This document shows positions 8,323 to 16,566 of a stretch of DNA of 64,000 bases, piece after piece. The notes under the pieces were generated by a model, which saw nothing but the letters and a program-made list of their open reading frames with translations, searched no databases and was not told the DNA's origin. Source of the stretch: Rhodopseudomonas_A palustris_F (GTDB lineage: Bacteria > Pseudomonadota > Alphaproteobacteria > Rhizobiales > Xanthobacteraceae); assembly GCF_000013745.1 (NCBI RefSeq), contig NC_007925.1, forward strand, positions 1,736,001 through 1,800,000, read 5' to 3'. The position numbers and the translations under genes are program-made. Position 1 is the first letter of the stretch; every line of letters starts with the position of its first letter.

Positions 8323-10617
8323 ATGAAGACCAGTCAACCGGGACCGAGAGCCGCAAGATCCACCGCTGCAACGCAAGCCAGCGCACAACCGAGCCCGCCG
8401 TCGGCCGCGCCGCCCAGCGACGCGGTGGTGCGCGCCCGCGCCGAGGCGCTGATCGCCCGGATGACGCCGGAAGAGAAGGCCGGCCAGATCACCCAGTATT
8501 TCGACTTCCTCACCGCGCAGGACGAAGCCAAGCGGGTGTCCACGGAGGTGGCCGCCGGCCGCGCCGGATCGTTGCTGTTCGTCGCCGACCCCGTCGAAAT
8601 CAATCGGCTGCAGCGCATCGCCGTGGAACAGACCCGGCTGGGGATTCCGCTGTTGTTCGGCTACGACCTGATTCACGGCTTTCGCACCATCCTGCCGGTG
8701 CCGCTCGCCATGGCGGCGAGCTGGGATCCGGACCTGGTCGAGCGGGCGCAGGCGGTGGCCGCGGCGGAGGCGCGGGCGGTCGGGCTGCATTGGGCGTTCG
8801 CCCCGATGGTCGATATCGCGCGCGACCCGCGCTGGGGACGGATGATCGAAGGCGCCGGCGAGGATCCGTATCTCGGCGCGGCGATGGCGGCGGCGCAGGT
8901 GCGCGGCTTTCAGGGCCCGTATCTCGGCAGCCCCGATCGGGTGATCGCCGGGCCTAAGCATTTCGCCGGCTATGGCGCGGCGCTCGGCGGCCGCGACTAC
9001 GACGAAGTGAACCTGTCCGACAACGAATTGTGGAACGTGTATCTGCCGCCGTTCAAGGCCGCGGTCGACGCCGGCGCCGGCAATATCATGACCGCCTATA
9101 TGGGGCTGAACGGCGTGCCTGCCACCGGCAACCATTGGCTGCTGACCGACGTGTTGCGAAAGGCCTGGGGCTTTGCCGGCTTCGTCGTCACCGACGCAGG
9201 CGCCGCGGCCAGCCTGCAGACCCACGGCGTCGCCCGCGATCTGGCCGATGCCGGCGTCAAGGCGCTCAGCGCGGGCGTCGACATGGAAATGGCGCCGCCG
9301 TTTGGCGAGGCCGCCTTCAAGACGCTGCCGGGCGCGCTCGCCGCGGGCCGCATCACGACGCCACAGTTGGACGATGCGGTGCGGCGTGTGCTCGAAGCCA
9401 AGATCCGGCTGGGGCTGTTCGAACAGCCCTATGTCGACGTCGCGCGCGCCAGCGAGGTGCTCGCCGATCCCGCGCATCGCGCCGTGGCGCGGCAGGCGGC
9501 GGAGCGCTCCGCGGTGCTGTTGCGCAATGAAGGCGCGTTGTTGCCGCTCGATCCGCACGCCTTGCGGCGCATTGCGGTGCTCGGGCCGCTGGCCGACGCC
9601 GCGCGGGAGACCGTCGGACCCTGGGTGTTCCAGCAGGACGACAGCGAGACGGTGACCGTGCTGGCCGGCATCAGGGCCCGGCTCGGCGACGCCGTACGCA
9701 TCGACACCACGCCGGGGGTCAGCATTCCGGCGCGGCAGTTCTCCTCGATCTTCGAGGGCCCGGAGCACGCGCGGGCGCCGCGCATCGCGGTCGACGACGA
9801 CGCCGAAATCGAGCGCGCGGTCAACTACGCGCGCGGCGCCGATGTGGCCATTGTGGTGCTCGGCGAAGCCCAGATCATGATCGGCGAGAACGCCTCGCGC
9901 TCGTCGCTGGATCTGCCCGGCCGGCAGCAGCAACTGCTCGACGCCGTGCTCGCCACCGCAACGCCGACCGTGGTGCTGCTGATGAGCGCGCGGCCGCTCG
10001 ATCTGCGCGGCAGCGCGCCGCAGGCCTTGATGACGATCTGGTATCCCGGCTCGCAAGGCGGCGCCGCGGTCGCCGGCCTGTTGTTCGGCGACGTCGCGCC
10101 GGGCGGCAAATTGCCGTTCAACTGGCCGCGCAACATCGGGCAATTGCCGCTGCCCTATGCGCGGCTCAACTCGCATCAGCCGAGCAGCGCCGAGCAGCGC
10201 TACTGGAACGAGCCGAACACGCCGCTGTATGCGTTCGGCTACGGCCTCAGCTATTCGTCGTTCAGCTATGCGAAGCTGCACATCGACCGACAAAAAATCA
10301 CCCCCGCCGAGCGCATGAGCGTCAGCGTCGAATTGACCAACACCGGCCGCCGCGTCGCCGACGAGGTCGCGCAGCTCTACATCCACCAGCGCTACGGCGC
10401 CTCGGCCCGCCCGGTGCGCGAGCTGAAAGGATTTCAACGCGTCACGCTGGCGCCCGGCGAAACCCGAACGCTGCGCTTCACGCTCGGCCCCGAGCACCTC
10501 CGCTACTGGACCGCCTCCGCGCGCGCCTTTGTGCACGACGACTCGGTGTTCGATGTGTTCGTCGGCGGCGATTCGTCCGCGTCACTTTCGGCGAGCTTCG
10601 AGGTCTGCAAGGCGTAA
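8323..10617 (+). CDS. bglX: Glycoside hydrolase family 3 beta-glucosidase (BglX-like)
   Basis: A 764-residue GH3 enzyme that removes terminal beta-D-glucosyl units. An N-terminal (beta/alpha)8 domain carries GPKHFAGYGAALGGRDYDEV and FVVTDAGAA, whose aspartate is at the position of the nucleophile. The middle alpha/beta sandwich contains LGEAQIMIGENASRSSLDLP, with the expected acid/base glutamate. A C-terminal fibronectin-III-like domain ends the protein (ELTNTGRRVADEVAQLYIHQ). The ATG at 8323 follows AGGGGCAG; a TTG directly before it is in frame. BglX relatives are periplasmic, but here the N-terminus is Ala/Pro/Ser-rich with no hydrophobic signal core, so the enzyme may be cytoplasmic or its signal may have been lost. 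Confidence 0.92.
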   Translation: MKTSQPGPRAARSTAATQASAQPSPPSAAPPSDAVVRARAEALIARMTPEEKAGQITQYFDFLTAQDEAKRVSTEVAAGRAGSLLFVADPVEINRLQRIAVEQTRLGIPLLFGYDLIHGFRTILPVPLAMAASWDPDLVERAQAVAAAEARAVGLHWAFAPMVDIARDPRWGRMIEGAGEDPYLGAAMAAAQVRGFQGPYLGSPDRVIAGPKHFAGYGAALGGRDYDEVNLSDNELWNVYLPPFKAAVDAGAGNIMTAYMGLNGVPATGNHWLLTDVLRKAWGFAGFVVTDAGAAASLQTHGVARDLADAGVKALSAGVDMEMAPPFGEAAFKTLPGALAAGRITTPQLDDAVRRVLEAKIRLGLFEQPYVDVARASEVLADPAHRAVARQAAERSAVLLRNEGALLPLDPHALRRIAVLGPLADAARETVGPWVFQQDDSETVTVLAGIRARLGDAVRIDTTPGVSIPARQFSSIFEGPEHARAPRIAVDDDAEIERAVNYARGADVAIVVLGEAQIMIGENASRSSLDLPGRQQQLLDAVLATATPTVVLLMSARPLDLRGSAPQALMTIWYPGSQGGAAVAGLLFGDVAPGGKLPFNWPRNIGQLPLPYARLNSHQPSSAEQRYWNEPNTPLYAFGYGLSYSSFSYAKLHIDRQKITPAERMSVSVELTNTGRRVADEVAQLYIHQRYGASARPVRELKGFQRVTLAPGETRTLRFTLGPEHLRYWTASARAFVHDDSVFDVFVGGDSSASLSASFEVCKA

Positions 10618-10693
10618 GCGCGCGCGGTAAGTGGCCCTACGAGCTTCTTCCCACACGGGGAGAAGGGACGACCCCGCGCCGCGCTTTTGGCGC

Positions 10694-10844
10694 CGTGTCC
10701 CGGACGCGGCGCGGCGCTTGCGCCGCGCCGCGAGCCGGGACCGTTACGGATGCTGCGCTTGGATGCGGCCGTGGACATGCTCCGCTTGGAACGGCCCCGG
10801 CTCGCAGCGCAACGCTGCCGCGTTGCGCTGCGTCCGGGGCACGC
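10694..10844. repeat. Palindromic repeat family A, copy 1
   Basis: About 150 bp bounded by inverted ends (CGTGTCCCGGACGC ... GCGTCCGGGGCACG). An inner inverted pair surrounds a centre reading CGGATGCTGC. The nested palindrome would fold into one long hairpin. Closely similar copies lie at 10943, 11830 and 12067, and more diverged copies at 18038 and 18931. Confidence 0.85.
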
Positions 10845-10846
10845 GT

Positions 10847-10927
10847 AGCGGGTAGCCCGGGTGAGCGCAGCGACACCCGGGATCGCCGCACTCACCCGCA
10901 TATCGCTCCGCTCATGCGGGCTACTTG
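10847..10927. repeat. Palindromic repeat family B, copy 1
   Basis: An 80-bp unit starting GGGTAGCCCGGGTGAGCGC. One short hairpin reads gtagcccgg(g/a)tgagcg...ccggg; a second, around ctcacccgcatatcgctccg, ends GCGGGCTAC, which is the inverse of the unit's own start. The same unit recurs at 11748 and 11985. Confidence 0.8.
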
Positions 10928-10942
10928 CTACTTGCTTGCTCC

Positions 10943-11089
10943 GCGTCCCGGACGCGGAGCGGCGCCTGCGCCGCGCCGCGAGCCGGGACCGTTACGGATG
11001 CTGCACTTGGATGCGGCCCATGAAATGCTCCGCCTGGAACGGCGGCTCGCACCGCAACGCTGACGCGTTGCGCCGCGTCCGGGGCACGG
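10943..11089. repeat. Palindromic repeat family A, copy 2
   Basis: Same nested palindrome as at 10694, with ends CGTCCCGGACGC and GCGTCCGGGGCACG. The right inner arm has a short change (cctggaacggcggctcgc) relative to the other copies. Confidence 0.85.
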
Positions 11090-11139
11090 AGCTATCACCG
11101 CGTTGCGCGACGCCTGGATTTTGTTCCTAAATCACTTGA

Positions 11140-11715
11140 CACCGGCAATCACCAGGATTACATTCCCATCCATCCCGCCCCGATAGCGAGGGGCGTTCGC
11201 GATCGTCACGACCGCGGGGCGGGATGCGGTGGACGGGAGCGGCGTTCGAGCCCCGATCGCGCCAGGAGTAATTCTGGCGTTGCGACGGGCTGACGACCAC
11301 GCCGCACCCGGACGGCTGAAGTCGCGATATCCCAGCGCATCGCCTTGCGCGGGAGCAGCGCCAAGCCTCGCCGGCCGGAAGGTGGCGATGCGCCGACCCG
11401 ACAAGGCGGCGTTCGCAACCCGCAAGGCGGCAAGGACGGTGCGGCAGTCTCCCACAACGGTGGATTACCCAGGCTCGCCCACCGGGGGTCTTCGTCGAAC
11501 CAAGCCGTTAAAACCATTGCGTGCGGAACGCCGGGGGTTTCCGGTGGAGCCGTGGTGACTACGCTCGTGTGCTTTGTTTTCACCGCACACGAGGCCGCGG
11601 GTGCATCGGGCACCCGGCGTTCCGCACGCCCTCGTTGCCGAGGGCAGGGACGTTCGAAGCAAACCTCGGGCTCGACGAGCCGCGAGAACGGAGCGACGTG
11701 GCTGTTTGACATTGT
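11140..11715 (+). other. Long structured non-coding element 1
   Basis: No credible reading frame fits this stretch, yet it is full of perfect long-range stems: 12 bp (11171-11182 with 11215-11226), 10 bp (11335-11344 with 11384-11393), 17 bp (11519-11535 with 11613-11629) enclosing 9 bp (11564-11572 with 11585-11593), and 7 bp with a four-base loop (11628-11634 with 11639-11645). It ends with GACGTGGCTGTTTGACA, which occurs again at 55009-55025. I believe near-identical sequence recurs in other Bradyrhizobium-group genomes, but that is memory, not a search. The strand is not certain. Its role is unknown; a structural RNA or a mobile repeat are both possible. Confidence 0.55.
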
Positions 11716-11747
11716 GGTGGTGATGATGGCGCGCGCAAGAGGCGAGG

Positions 11748-11822
11748 CGGGTAGCCCGGATGAGCGTAGCGACATCCGGGATCGGCTCACCCGCATATCG
11801 CTCCGCTCATGCGGGCTACTTG
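11748..11822. repeat. Palindromic repeat family B, copy 2
   Basis: Unit GGGTAGCCCGGATGAGCG... through ...ATGCGGGCTACTTG, nearly identical to the copy at 11985 and close to that at 10847. Confidence 0.8.
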
Positions 11823-11829
11823 CTTGCTC

Positions 11830-11980
11830 CGTGTCCCGGACGCGGAGCGGCGCCTGCGCCGCGCCGCGAGCCGGGACCGTTACGGATGCTGCACTTGGAT
11901 GCGGCCGTTGAAATGCTCCGCTTGGAACGGCCCCGGCTCGCAGCGCACCGCTGACGCGTTGCGCAGCGTCCGGGGCACGC
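11830..11980. repeat. Palindromic repeat family A, copy 3
   Basis: Nested palindrome with ends CGTGTCCCGGACGC and GCGTCCGGGGCACG. It is almost identical to copy 4 at 12067, which suggests recent duplication of the adjoining B-A pair. Confidence 0.85.
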
Positions 11981-11984
11981 GTAG

Positions 11985-12058
11985 CGGGTAGCCCGGATGA
12001 GCGTAGCGACATCCGGGATCGGCTCACCCGCATATCGCTCCGCTCATGCGGGCTACTT
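11985..12058. repeat. Palindromic repeat family B, copy 3
   Basis: Same unit as at 11748. The B-A pair 11748-11980 is repeated in tandem as 11985-12216. Confidence 0.8.
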
Positions 12059-12066
12059 GCTTGCTC

Positions 12067-12216
12067 CGTGTCCCGGACGCAGCGCGGCGCCTGCGCCGCG
12101 CCGCGAGCCGGGACCGTTACGGATGCTGCACTTGGATGCGGCCGTTGAAATGCTCCGCTTGGAACGGCCCCGGCTCGCAGCGCACCGCTGACGCGTTGCG
12201 CCGCGTCCGGGGCACG
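12067..12216. repeat. Palindromic repeat family A, copy 4
   Basis: Nested palindrome with ends CGTGTCCCGGACGC and GCGTCCGGGGCACG; last A copy in the array. Confidence 0.85.
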
Positions 12217-12247
12217 GATCTGACGAGTGCGTCGCGCGGGGCTCGTA

Positions 12248-12352
12248 GCTCGTAGGGTGGGCAAAGCGAAGCGTGCCCACCACCGCGATACGATTGTCGC
12301 TGTGTTCGGCGTTGTGGTGGGCACGGCGCAAGCGCGCCTTTGCCCACCCTAC
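12248..12352. repeat. Palindromic repeat family C (GTAGGGTGGGCAAAG type)
   Basis: About 105 bp bounded by inverted ends CGTAGGGTGGGCAAAG and CTTTGCCCACCCTACG (the second with slight mismatch toward the inside), with inner inverted arms gtgcccaccac and gtggtgggcac. This type of palindrome is widespread in proteobacterial intergenic DNA. Confidence 0.8.
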
Positions 12353-12367
12353 GAGTTGCTGCTGCTA

Positions 12368-12469
12368 CTACGACCGTCGCGCCGAGCTTCGCGCCCAGGC
12401 GGCGACGCCGAGCGCGATGGCCAGCATCAGCAGCGGCATTCCGACGGCGACGAGCAATTGTTCGGTCAT
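12368..12469 (-). CDS. Small single-pass membrane protein, 33 residues
   Basis: A very short gene whose ATG (12467-12469) overlaps the TGA of the upstream 77-residue gene in an ATGA arrangement, which points to translational coupling. The product starts MTEQLLVAVGMPLLMLAIAL, is one hydrophobic helix, and ends with a positively charged tail (ARSSARRS). No family is recognised. It could be a partner or regulator of the upstream two-helix protein. Coding status rests on the coupling and on the clean hydrophobic helix. Confidence 0.55.
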   Translation of the reverse strand: MTEQLLVAVGMPLLMLAIALGVAAWARSSARRS

Positions 12470-12699
12470 TCGCTGAGACTTCCCAAAACGCCTCTCGCCG
12501 CCAAATGTATGGTGGTGGCAACCACCAGACAAGTGCCGGCAGCGGCGATCACGGTGAGCCGGTCGATCGAAGACGGCACCAAACCGAAGCCATAGGAAAC
12601 TAGCGGTCCGAAGCCGCCGACGGCAAATATCGCGGTGGCGAGGGTGTTGAGCCAATTAGCCGTCAACTTCAGCCGTTCGTTTCTGACCAGCTTGGACAT
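12466..12699 (-). CDS. Small two-helix membrane protein, 77 residues
   Basis: The product begins MSKLVRNERLKLTANWLNTL. Two hydrophobic segments follow, at about residues 18-40 and 48-68, separated by GLVPSSIDR. The N-terminus is basic, so it is likely to face the cytoplasm. The gene directly precedes a 33-residue membrane ORF with which it shares ATGA, and it lies downstream of rpe on the same strand with a 34-base gap. I recognise no named family and assign no function; a small inner-membrane accessory protein is the simplest reading. Confidence 0.6.
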   Translation of the reverse strand: MSKLVRNERLKLTANWLNTLATAIFAVGGFGPLVSYGFGLVPSSIDRLTVIAAAGTCLVVATTIHLAARGVLGSLSE

Positions 12700-12733
12700 G
12701 GCTCCGCACCTCGAACTTGCGTCAACTCAACGC

Positions 12734-13429
12734 CTACACCGCTTCCCCTCTTGCCAACGCCGCCGCGTTCCTGATCCCCTCGATGTTCGCCTTGTAGCTC
12801 TCCAGCGTGCCGCCCTTGAACACCGCCGAGCCCGCGACGAAGGCGTTGGCGCCGGCGGCGGCGAGTTCGCCGGACACCGCGGAGGTGACGCCGCCGTCGA
12901 CCTCGATGTCGATCGGCCGGCCCGCGGTCATCGCCCGCAGGTCGCGGATCTTGTTCAGCGCCGAGGGGATGAAGGCCTGGCCGCCGAAGCCGGGATTGAC
13001 CGACATCACCAGCACCAGGTCGACCAGGTCGAGCACGTATTCGATGGCGCCGAGCGAGGTACCGGGATTGATCGAGACGCCGGCCTTCTTGCCGAGCGCG
13101 CGGATCGCCTGCAATGAGCGATGCAGATGCGGCCCGGCCTCGGCGTGCACGGTGATGTGGTCGCAGCCGGCCTTGGCGAAGGCTTCCAGATACGGATCGC
13201 ACGGCGCGATCATCAGGTGGGCGTCAAAAATCTTCTTGGTATGCGGCCGCATCGCCTTGATGACGTCGGGGCCGTAGGAAATGTTCGGCACGAAATGGCC
13301 GTCCATCACGTCGAGATGGATCCAGTCGCAGCCGGCCTGGTCGACCGCGCGGACCTCTTCGCCGAGCTTGGAGAAATCCGACGCCAGGATCGAGGGCGCG
13401 ATGACCAGAGGACGAGGCGTGAAAGACAT
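12734..13429 (-). CDS. rpe: Ribulose-phosphate 3-epimerase
   Basis: Interconverts D-ribulose 5-phosphate and D-xylulose 5-phosphate in the pentose phosphate and Calvin cycles. The 231-residue TIM barrel begins MSFTPRPLVIAPSILASDFS. Signature motifs are present: LHLDVMDGHFVPNISYGPDV (metal-binding His and catalytic Asp), HLMIAPCDPYLEAF, VNPGFGGQAFIPSAL, and IEVDGGVT with the second catalytic Asp. The ATG at 13429 follows GGGAGCG. An in-frame start 15 bases upstream is less likely. No other pentose-cycle or CO2-fixation gene is adjacent. Confidence 0.96.
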   Translation of the reverse strand: MSFTPRPLVIAPSILASDFSKLGEEVRAVDQAGCDWIHLDVMDGHFVPNISYGPDVIKAMRPHTKKIFDAHLMIAPCDPYLEAFAKAGCDHITVHAEAGPHLHRSLQAIRALGKKAGVSINPGTSLGAIEYVLDLVDLVLVMSVNPGFGGQAFIPSALNKIRDLRAMTAGRPIDIEVDGGVTSAVSGELAAAGANAFVAGSAVFKGGTLESYKANIEGIRNAAALARGEAV

Positions 13430-13686
13430 GGGCGCTCCCTGCACGAGACGGCTGATTGATGATCCCGCGTAACATGCTGATAGCGACGGGGCAATCGAGC
13501 GGCGCGCCCGCGTTGCGTCGCAACAGCGTCGGCAAGTTCTGCCGCGGCCGGCAGCTTGTGCCCGGATGCGGCGCCGCAGACGCGGCGGATCGTGTTGTTT
13601 TATCGAAGGATTTTCGCTGGCACGCGGATTGCTAATCAGACCCTAGGGAATGCGATGCCGCTGCGCGGCCGATCCAGGAGTTTGTC

Positions 13687-14475
13687 ATGTTGTCAGCGCT
13701 CACTGCCGCGTCGTCCGCGCTCGATCTCTTGAAATCGCTGAGCTCGTCGAAAACCTCGTCGAGTTCATCGACCTCGTCGAGCAAGAGCGCGGCGACCAGC
13801 CTGTTCGAGGTCGACAGCGACTCCAAGAAGGACAAAAACTCCAGCGCGACGTCGAGCTCCAGCGCCTCGTCGCAAAGCGGCGCGTTGTCGTCGAGCCTGC
13901 TCAGCGCGCTGCTCGCCGCGCAGAGCCAGAGCACGGCCAGCTCGACTTCGACCAGTTCGACGGATGCGACCGCGTCGGACCCGCGCGACGCCGTGCTGAA
14001 GGATCTGTTCGCCAAGCTCGACAGCGACGGCGACGGCAGCGTCACCAAGGCGGAATTCGAGGACAAGCTCGGCGCCGGCGGCACCAACACCGCCAACGCG
14101 GATTCGGTGTTCGCCAAGCTCGACAAGGACAGCGACGGCGCGGTCGGCATCGACGAATTGGGATCGGCGCTGAAGGGCTCCGGCAAGAGTCATCACGCCG
14201 CGGGCGGCGCGGGCGATGCCGGCGGTGCGGGCGGCGGCGGCGGATCCGGCGAGGACTCCTCCGGCACCAAGACCACCACCACGGCCAACGCCGACGGCTC
14301 GATCACCACCTCTTTGACTTACGCCGACGGCTCCAAAGTGACGATGACCTCGGCGGCAAGCTCCACCTCGTCGGCCAGCGCCACCTCGTCGTATAATTTC
14401 ATCGAGCAGATGATCCAGCGCCAGGCCAAGGCGGCCTCGGCCTCCACCGCCTCCGCGGTGTCGGTCAGCGCCTGA
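13687..14475 (+). CDS. EF-hand calcium-binding, serine-rich low-complexity protein
   Basis: A 262-residue protein with two canonical EF-hand loops: DSDGDGSVTKAE (112-123) and DKDSDGAVGIDE (146-157). Both carry Asp at positions 1, 3 and 5 and Glu at 12, so calcium binding is very likely. Before them, residues 18-98 are almost pure Ser/Ala/Thr/Lys. After them comes a Gly/Ala spacer and a Thr/Ser-rich tail. There is no signal peptide of the usual kind, although the N-terminus MLSALTAASSALDLL is weakly hydrophobic. Similar EF-hand proteins with disordered flanks occur in rhizobia, function unknown. AGGAG lies seven bases before the start. Confidence 0.8.
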   Translation: MLSALTAASSALDLLKSLSSSKTSSSSSTSSSKSAATSLFEVDSDSKKDKNSSATSSSSASSQSGALSSSLLSALLAAQSQSTASSTSTSSTDATASDPRDAVLKDLFAKLDSDGDGSVTKAEFEDKLGAGGTNTANADSVFAKLDKDSDGAVGIDELGSALKGSGKSHHAAGGAGDAGGAGGGGGSGEDSSGTKTTTTANADGSITTSLTYADGSKVTMTSAASSTSSASATSSYNFIEQMIQRQAKAASASTASAVSVSA

Positions 14476-14550
14476 TCGGGCTGACGGACAGGGCAATATC
14501 GGGTTGATCAGCGGGCCATGGCGGCTGGAGTTTGCTCCACCCACCGCGCC

Positions 14551-14678
14551 GTCATTCCGGGGCGCGAGCCGCCTCGGCGGCGAGCGAACCCGGAATCTTG
14601 CCGCCTGTTAGAGAGCCCGCCGCGTGCAGCGAGATTCCGGGTTCGCTCGAGCTAAACGCTCTCGCGCCCCGGAATGAC
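14551..14678. repeat. Palindromic repeat family D
   Basis: 128 bp with perfect 18-bp inverted ends (GTCATTCCGGGGCGCGAG at 14551-14568 and its complement at 14661-14678) and an inner inverted pair GCGAACCCGGAATCT / AGATTCCGGGTTCGC. It lies between the convergent EF-hand and S58 genes, where it could also act as a transcription barrier. Confidence 0.88.
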
Positions 14679-14690
14679 GATGTAACTCCT

Positions 14691-15689
14691 TCACCGCGCG
14701 AAGCGATCCTTCCAGGCCGGCAGCGCGCCGGGGAACGGCAGCGCGGTGGCCTCATAGACGCCGCGGGCGATCGCCCGCGACACCGTGTTGGCGGCGATCA
14801 TGCCGAGTTCGGTCAGCCCCGCCAGCGGATCGATCGGGGTCTTGCCGGTCGCCGCGGCAAACACCAGGTCGCCGTCGAGCGGCGCGTGCACCGGATAGAT
14901 CGCCCGCGCCATCCCGGTCTGCGCCATCATCGCCAGCCGCTTGGCCTGCGGCTTGTTCAGCACCGCGTCGGTCACCACCACCACCAGCGTGGTGTTCTCG
15001 ACAGCGGTGGCTCCGGCGGCGCCCTTCAGCCGCATCGTCAGCATCTCCGGCGTGAACGCTTCGGGCCAGCCGCGGCCGCCGAACTCGCCGTCCCGTTCGA
15101 ACGGCGCCGCCCAGAACCACGGCCCGTCGCCGACGGTGACCGCGCCCGCGGCATTGACCACGGCGAGCGCGCCGACCTTGATGCCGCCCGGCGTCACCGC
15201 GGAGGCCGAGCCGAGCCCGGCCTTGAAAGTCGCCGTGGTGGCGCCAAAGCCGGCGCCGACGCTGCCGAGCGCAAAGGTGTCGCTTGCCGCCGCTGCCGCC
15301 GCGTAGCCGAGATCGCGATACGGCGGGAACCGGCCCCAGGCTTTGTCGCCGCCATTGATCAGGTCGAACACGATGGCGCCGGGCACGATCGGGATCACCG
15401 CGCCGCCGACTTTCAAGCCGCGGCCCTGTTCGGCGAGCCAGGCTTGGATCCCGGCGCCGGCGTCGAGCCCGAACGCCGAGCCGCCGGCCAGCGCGAAGCC
15501 ATCGATCGACTCCACGGTGGAGGCGAGGTCCAAGAGCGCGTCCTCGCGGGTGCCGGGGCCGCCGCCGCGCACGTCCAAGGCGGCGACCACCGGGCTGTCG
15601 AACAAGACCGCGGTGACGCCGGAGGCAAGCCGGGCGTCGTCGGCATGGCCGACCTTGACGCCGTCGATGTCGGTGAGCAGGTTTTGCAT
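14691..15689 (-). CDS. S58/DmpA-NylC family self-processing amidase or aminopeptidase
   Basis: A 332-residue N-terminal-nucleophile hydrolase of the P1/S58 family. It starts MQNLLTDIDGVKVGHADDAR, the usual beginning of these proteins. The segment AVENTTLVVVVTDAVL (229-244) matches the self-cleavage site; in the nylon-oligomer hydrolase NylC the chain is cut between Asn and Thr and the freed Thr becomes the nucleophile. Here that would be Asn232-Thr233, whereas DmpA uses Gly-Ser. GGSAFGLDAGAG and LGSVGAGFGATTA are other conserved stretches. The substrate (peptide, beta-peptide or other amide) cannot be told. The ATG at 15689 is chosen over a longer open frame without homology. Confidence 0.85.
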   Translation of the reverse strand: MQNLLTDIDGVKVGHADDARLASGVTAVLFDSPVVAALDVRGGGPGTREDALLDLASTVESIDGFALAGGSAFGLDAGAGIQAWLAEQGRGLKVGGAVIPIVPGAIVFDLINGGDKAWGRFPPYRDLGYAAAAAASDTFALGSVGAGFGATTATFKAGLGSASAVTPGGIKVGALAVVNAAGAVTVGDGPWFWAAPFERDGEFGGRGWPEAFTPEMLTMRLKGAAGATAVENTTLVVVVTDAVLNKPQAKRLAMMAQTGMARAIYPVHAPLDGDLVFAAATGKTPIDPLAGLTELGMIAANTVSRAIARGVYEATALPFPGALPAWKDRFAR

Positions 15690-15808
15690 CGGGAACGCTC
15701 CGGATCGCGAAACGATGCAAGTGGTTACCGCTTTCGCACCGCGATCACAACGCCGCGAACGGGCGCTGGAGCCTTGCATCCGGCCGCGGCTGCGGTGCAT
15801 CTAGCGCC

Positions 15809-16543
15809 ATGATTCATGATGTCTCGATCCCGGCCGCGCTGATCGCCGGCCTCGTCAGCTTTTTGTCGCCCTGCGTATTGCCGCTGGTGCCGCCATACCT
15901 GATCTATCTGACCGGCGCGACCATCGAACACGTCGCCACCGGCGAGCGCGATGCCGCCTCGAAGCGCGCGGTGATGATCTCGGCTCTGATGTTCGTGCTG
16001 GGGTTTTCCACGGTGTTCGTGGCGCTCGGCGCCAGCGCCAGCCTGGTCGGCAGCCTGATCCGGGCCTGGTCGGCGCAGCTGTCGATCATCGCCGGCATCA
16101 TCATCATCCTGATGGGGCTGCATTTCCTAGGGCTGACCCGGATCGGCCTGTTGATGCGCGAAGGCCGGATGCCGATCCCCAAACCGGTCGGGCTGTGGGG
16201 CGCCTATGTGATGGGGCTGGCCTTCGCGTTCGGCTGGACGCCGTGCATCGGGCCGATCCTCGCCGCGATCCTCTCGGTCGCCGCCGCCGAAGCCACCGTC
16301 GCCAAGGGCGCCGGACTGCTCGCGGTGTATTCCGCCGGCCTCGGCATTCCGTTCCTGCTGGCGGCTTTGATGGTGGAACAGTTCTCCGCGGTGTTCGCGC
16401 GGATGAAGCGCCACCTCGCCAATGTCGAGCGCGCGATGGGCGTGCTGATGGTGCTGACCGGGATCGGCTTTCTCACCGGCGCGGTGAGCAGTGCGTCGAT
16501 CTGGCTGATGGAGACGTTTCCGGGGCTGGCGAATTTCGGCTAG
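15809..16543 (+). CDS. ccdA: Cytochrome c biogenesis protein CcdA (DsbD transmembrane domain family)
   Basis: A 244-residue inner-membrane protein with about six transmembrane helices. It passes reducing equivalents from cytoplasmic thioredoxin to periplasmic thiol proteins, needed for cytochrome c maturation. The two reactive cysteines are Cys22 in LSPCVLPLVPPYL and Cys146 in GWTPCIGPIL, the hallmark positions of this family. The length is typical of CcdA rather than full DsbD. It is divergent from the S58 gene with about 120 bases between them. No other ccm gene is adjacent. A palindromic repeat follows the stop. Confidence 0.93.
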   Translation: MIHDVSIPAALIAGLVSFLSPCVLPLVPPYLIYLTGATIEHVATGERDAASKRAVMISALMFVLGFSTVFVALGASASLVGSLIRAWSAQLSIIAGIIIILMGLHFLGLTRIGLLMREGRMPIPKPVGLWGAYVMGLAFAFGWTPCIGPILAAILSVAAAEATVAKGAGLLAVYSAGLGIPFLLAALMVEQFSAVFARMKRHLANVERAMGVLMVLTGIGFLTGAVSSASIWLMETFPGLANFG

Positions 16544-16566
16544 GGCGCGGCCGCGCGTTCACCGCC

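Noticed and set aside
8305..10536. Minus-strand 743-codon open frame opposite the GH3 gene
   Set aside because: It is an antisense shadow of a high-GC gene; it has no recognisable domain and is Arg/Gly/His-biased.
11206..12324. Long minus-strand frame through the palindrome array
   Set aside because: The frame repeats the palindromes in translation (the same phrases recur) and has no domain, so it is not a gene.
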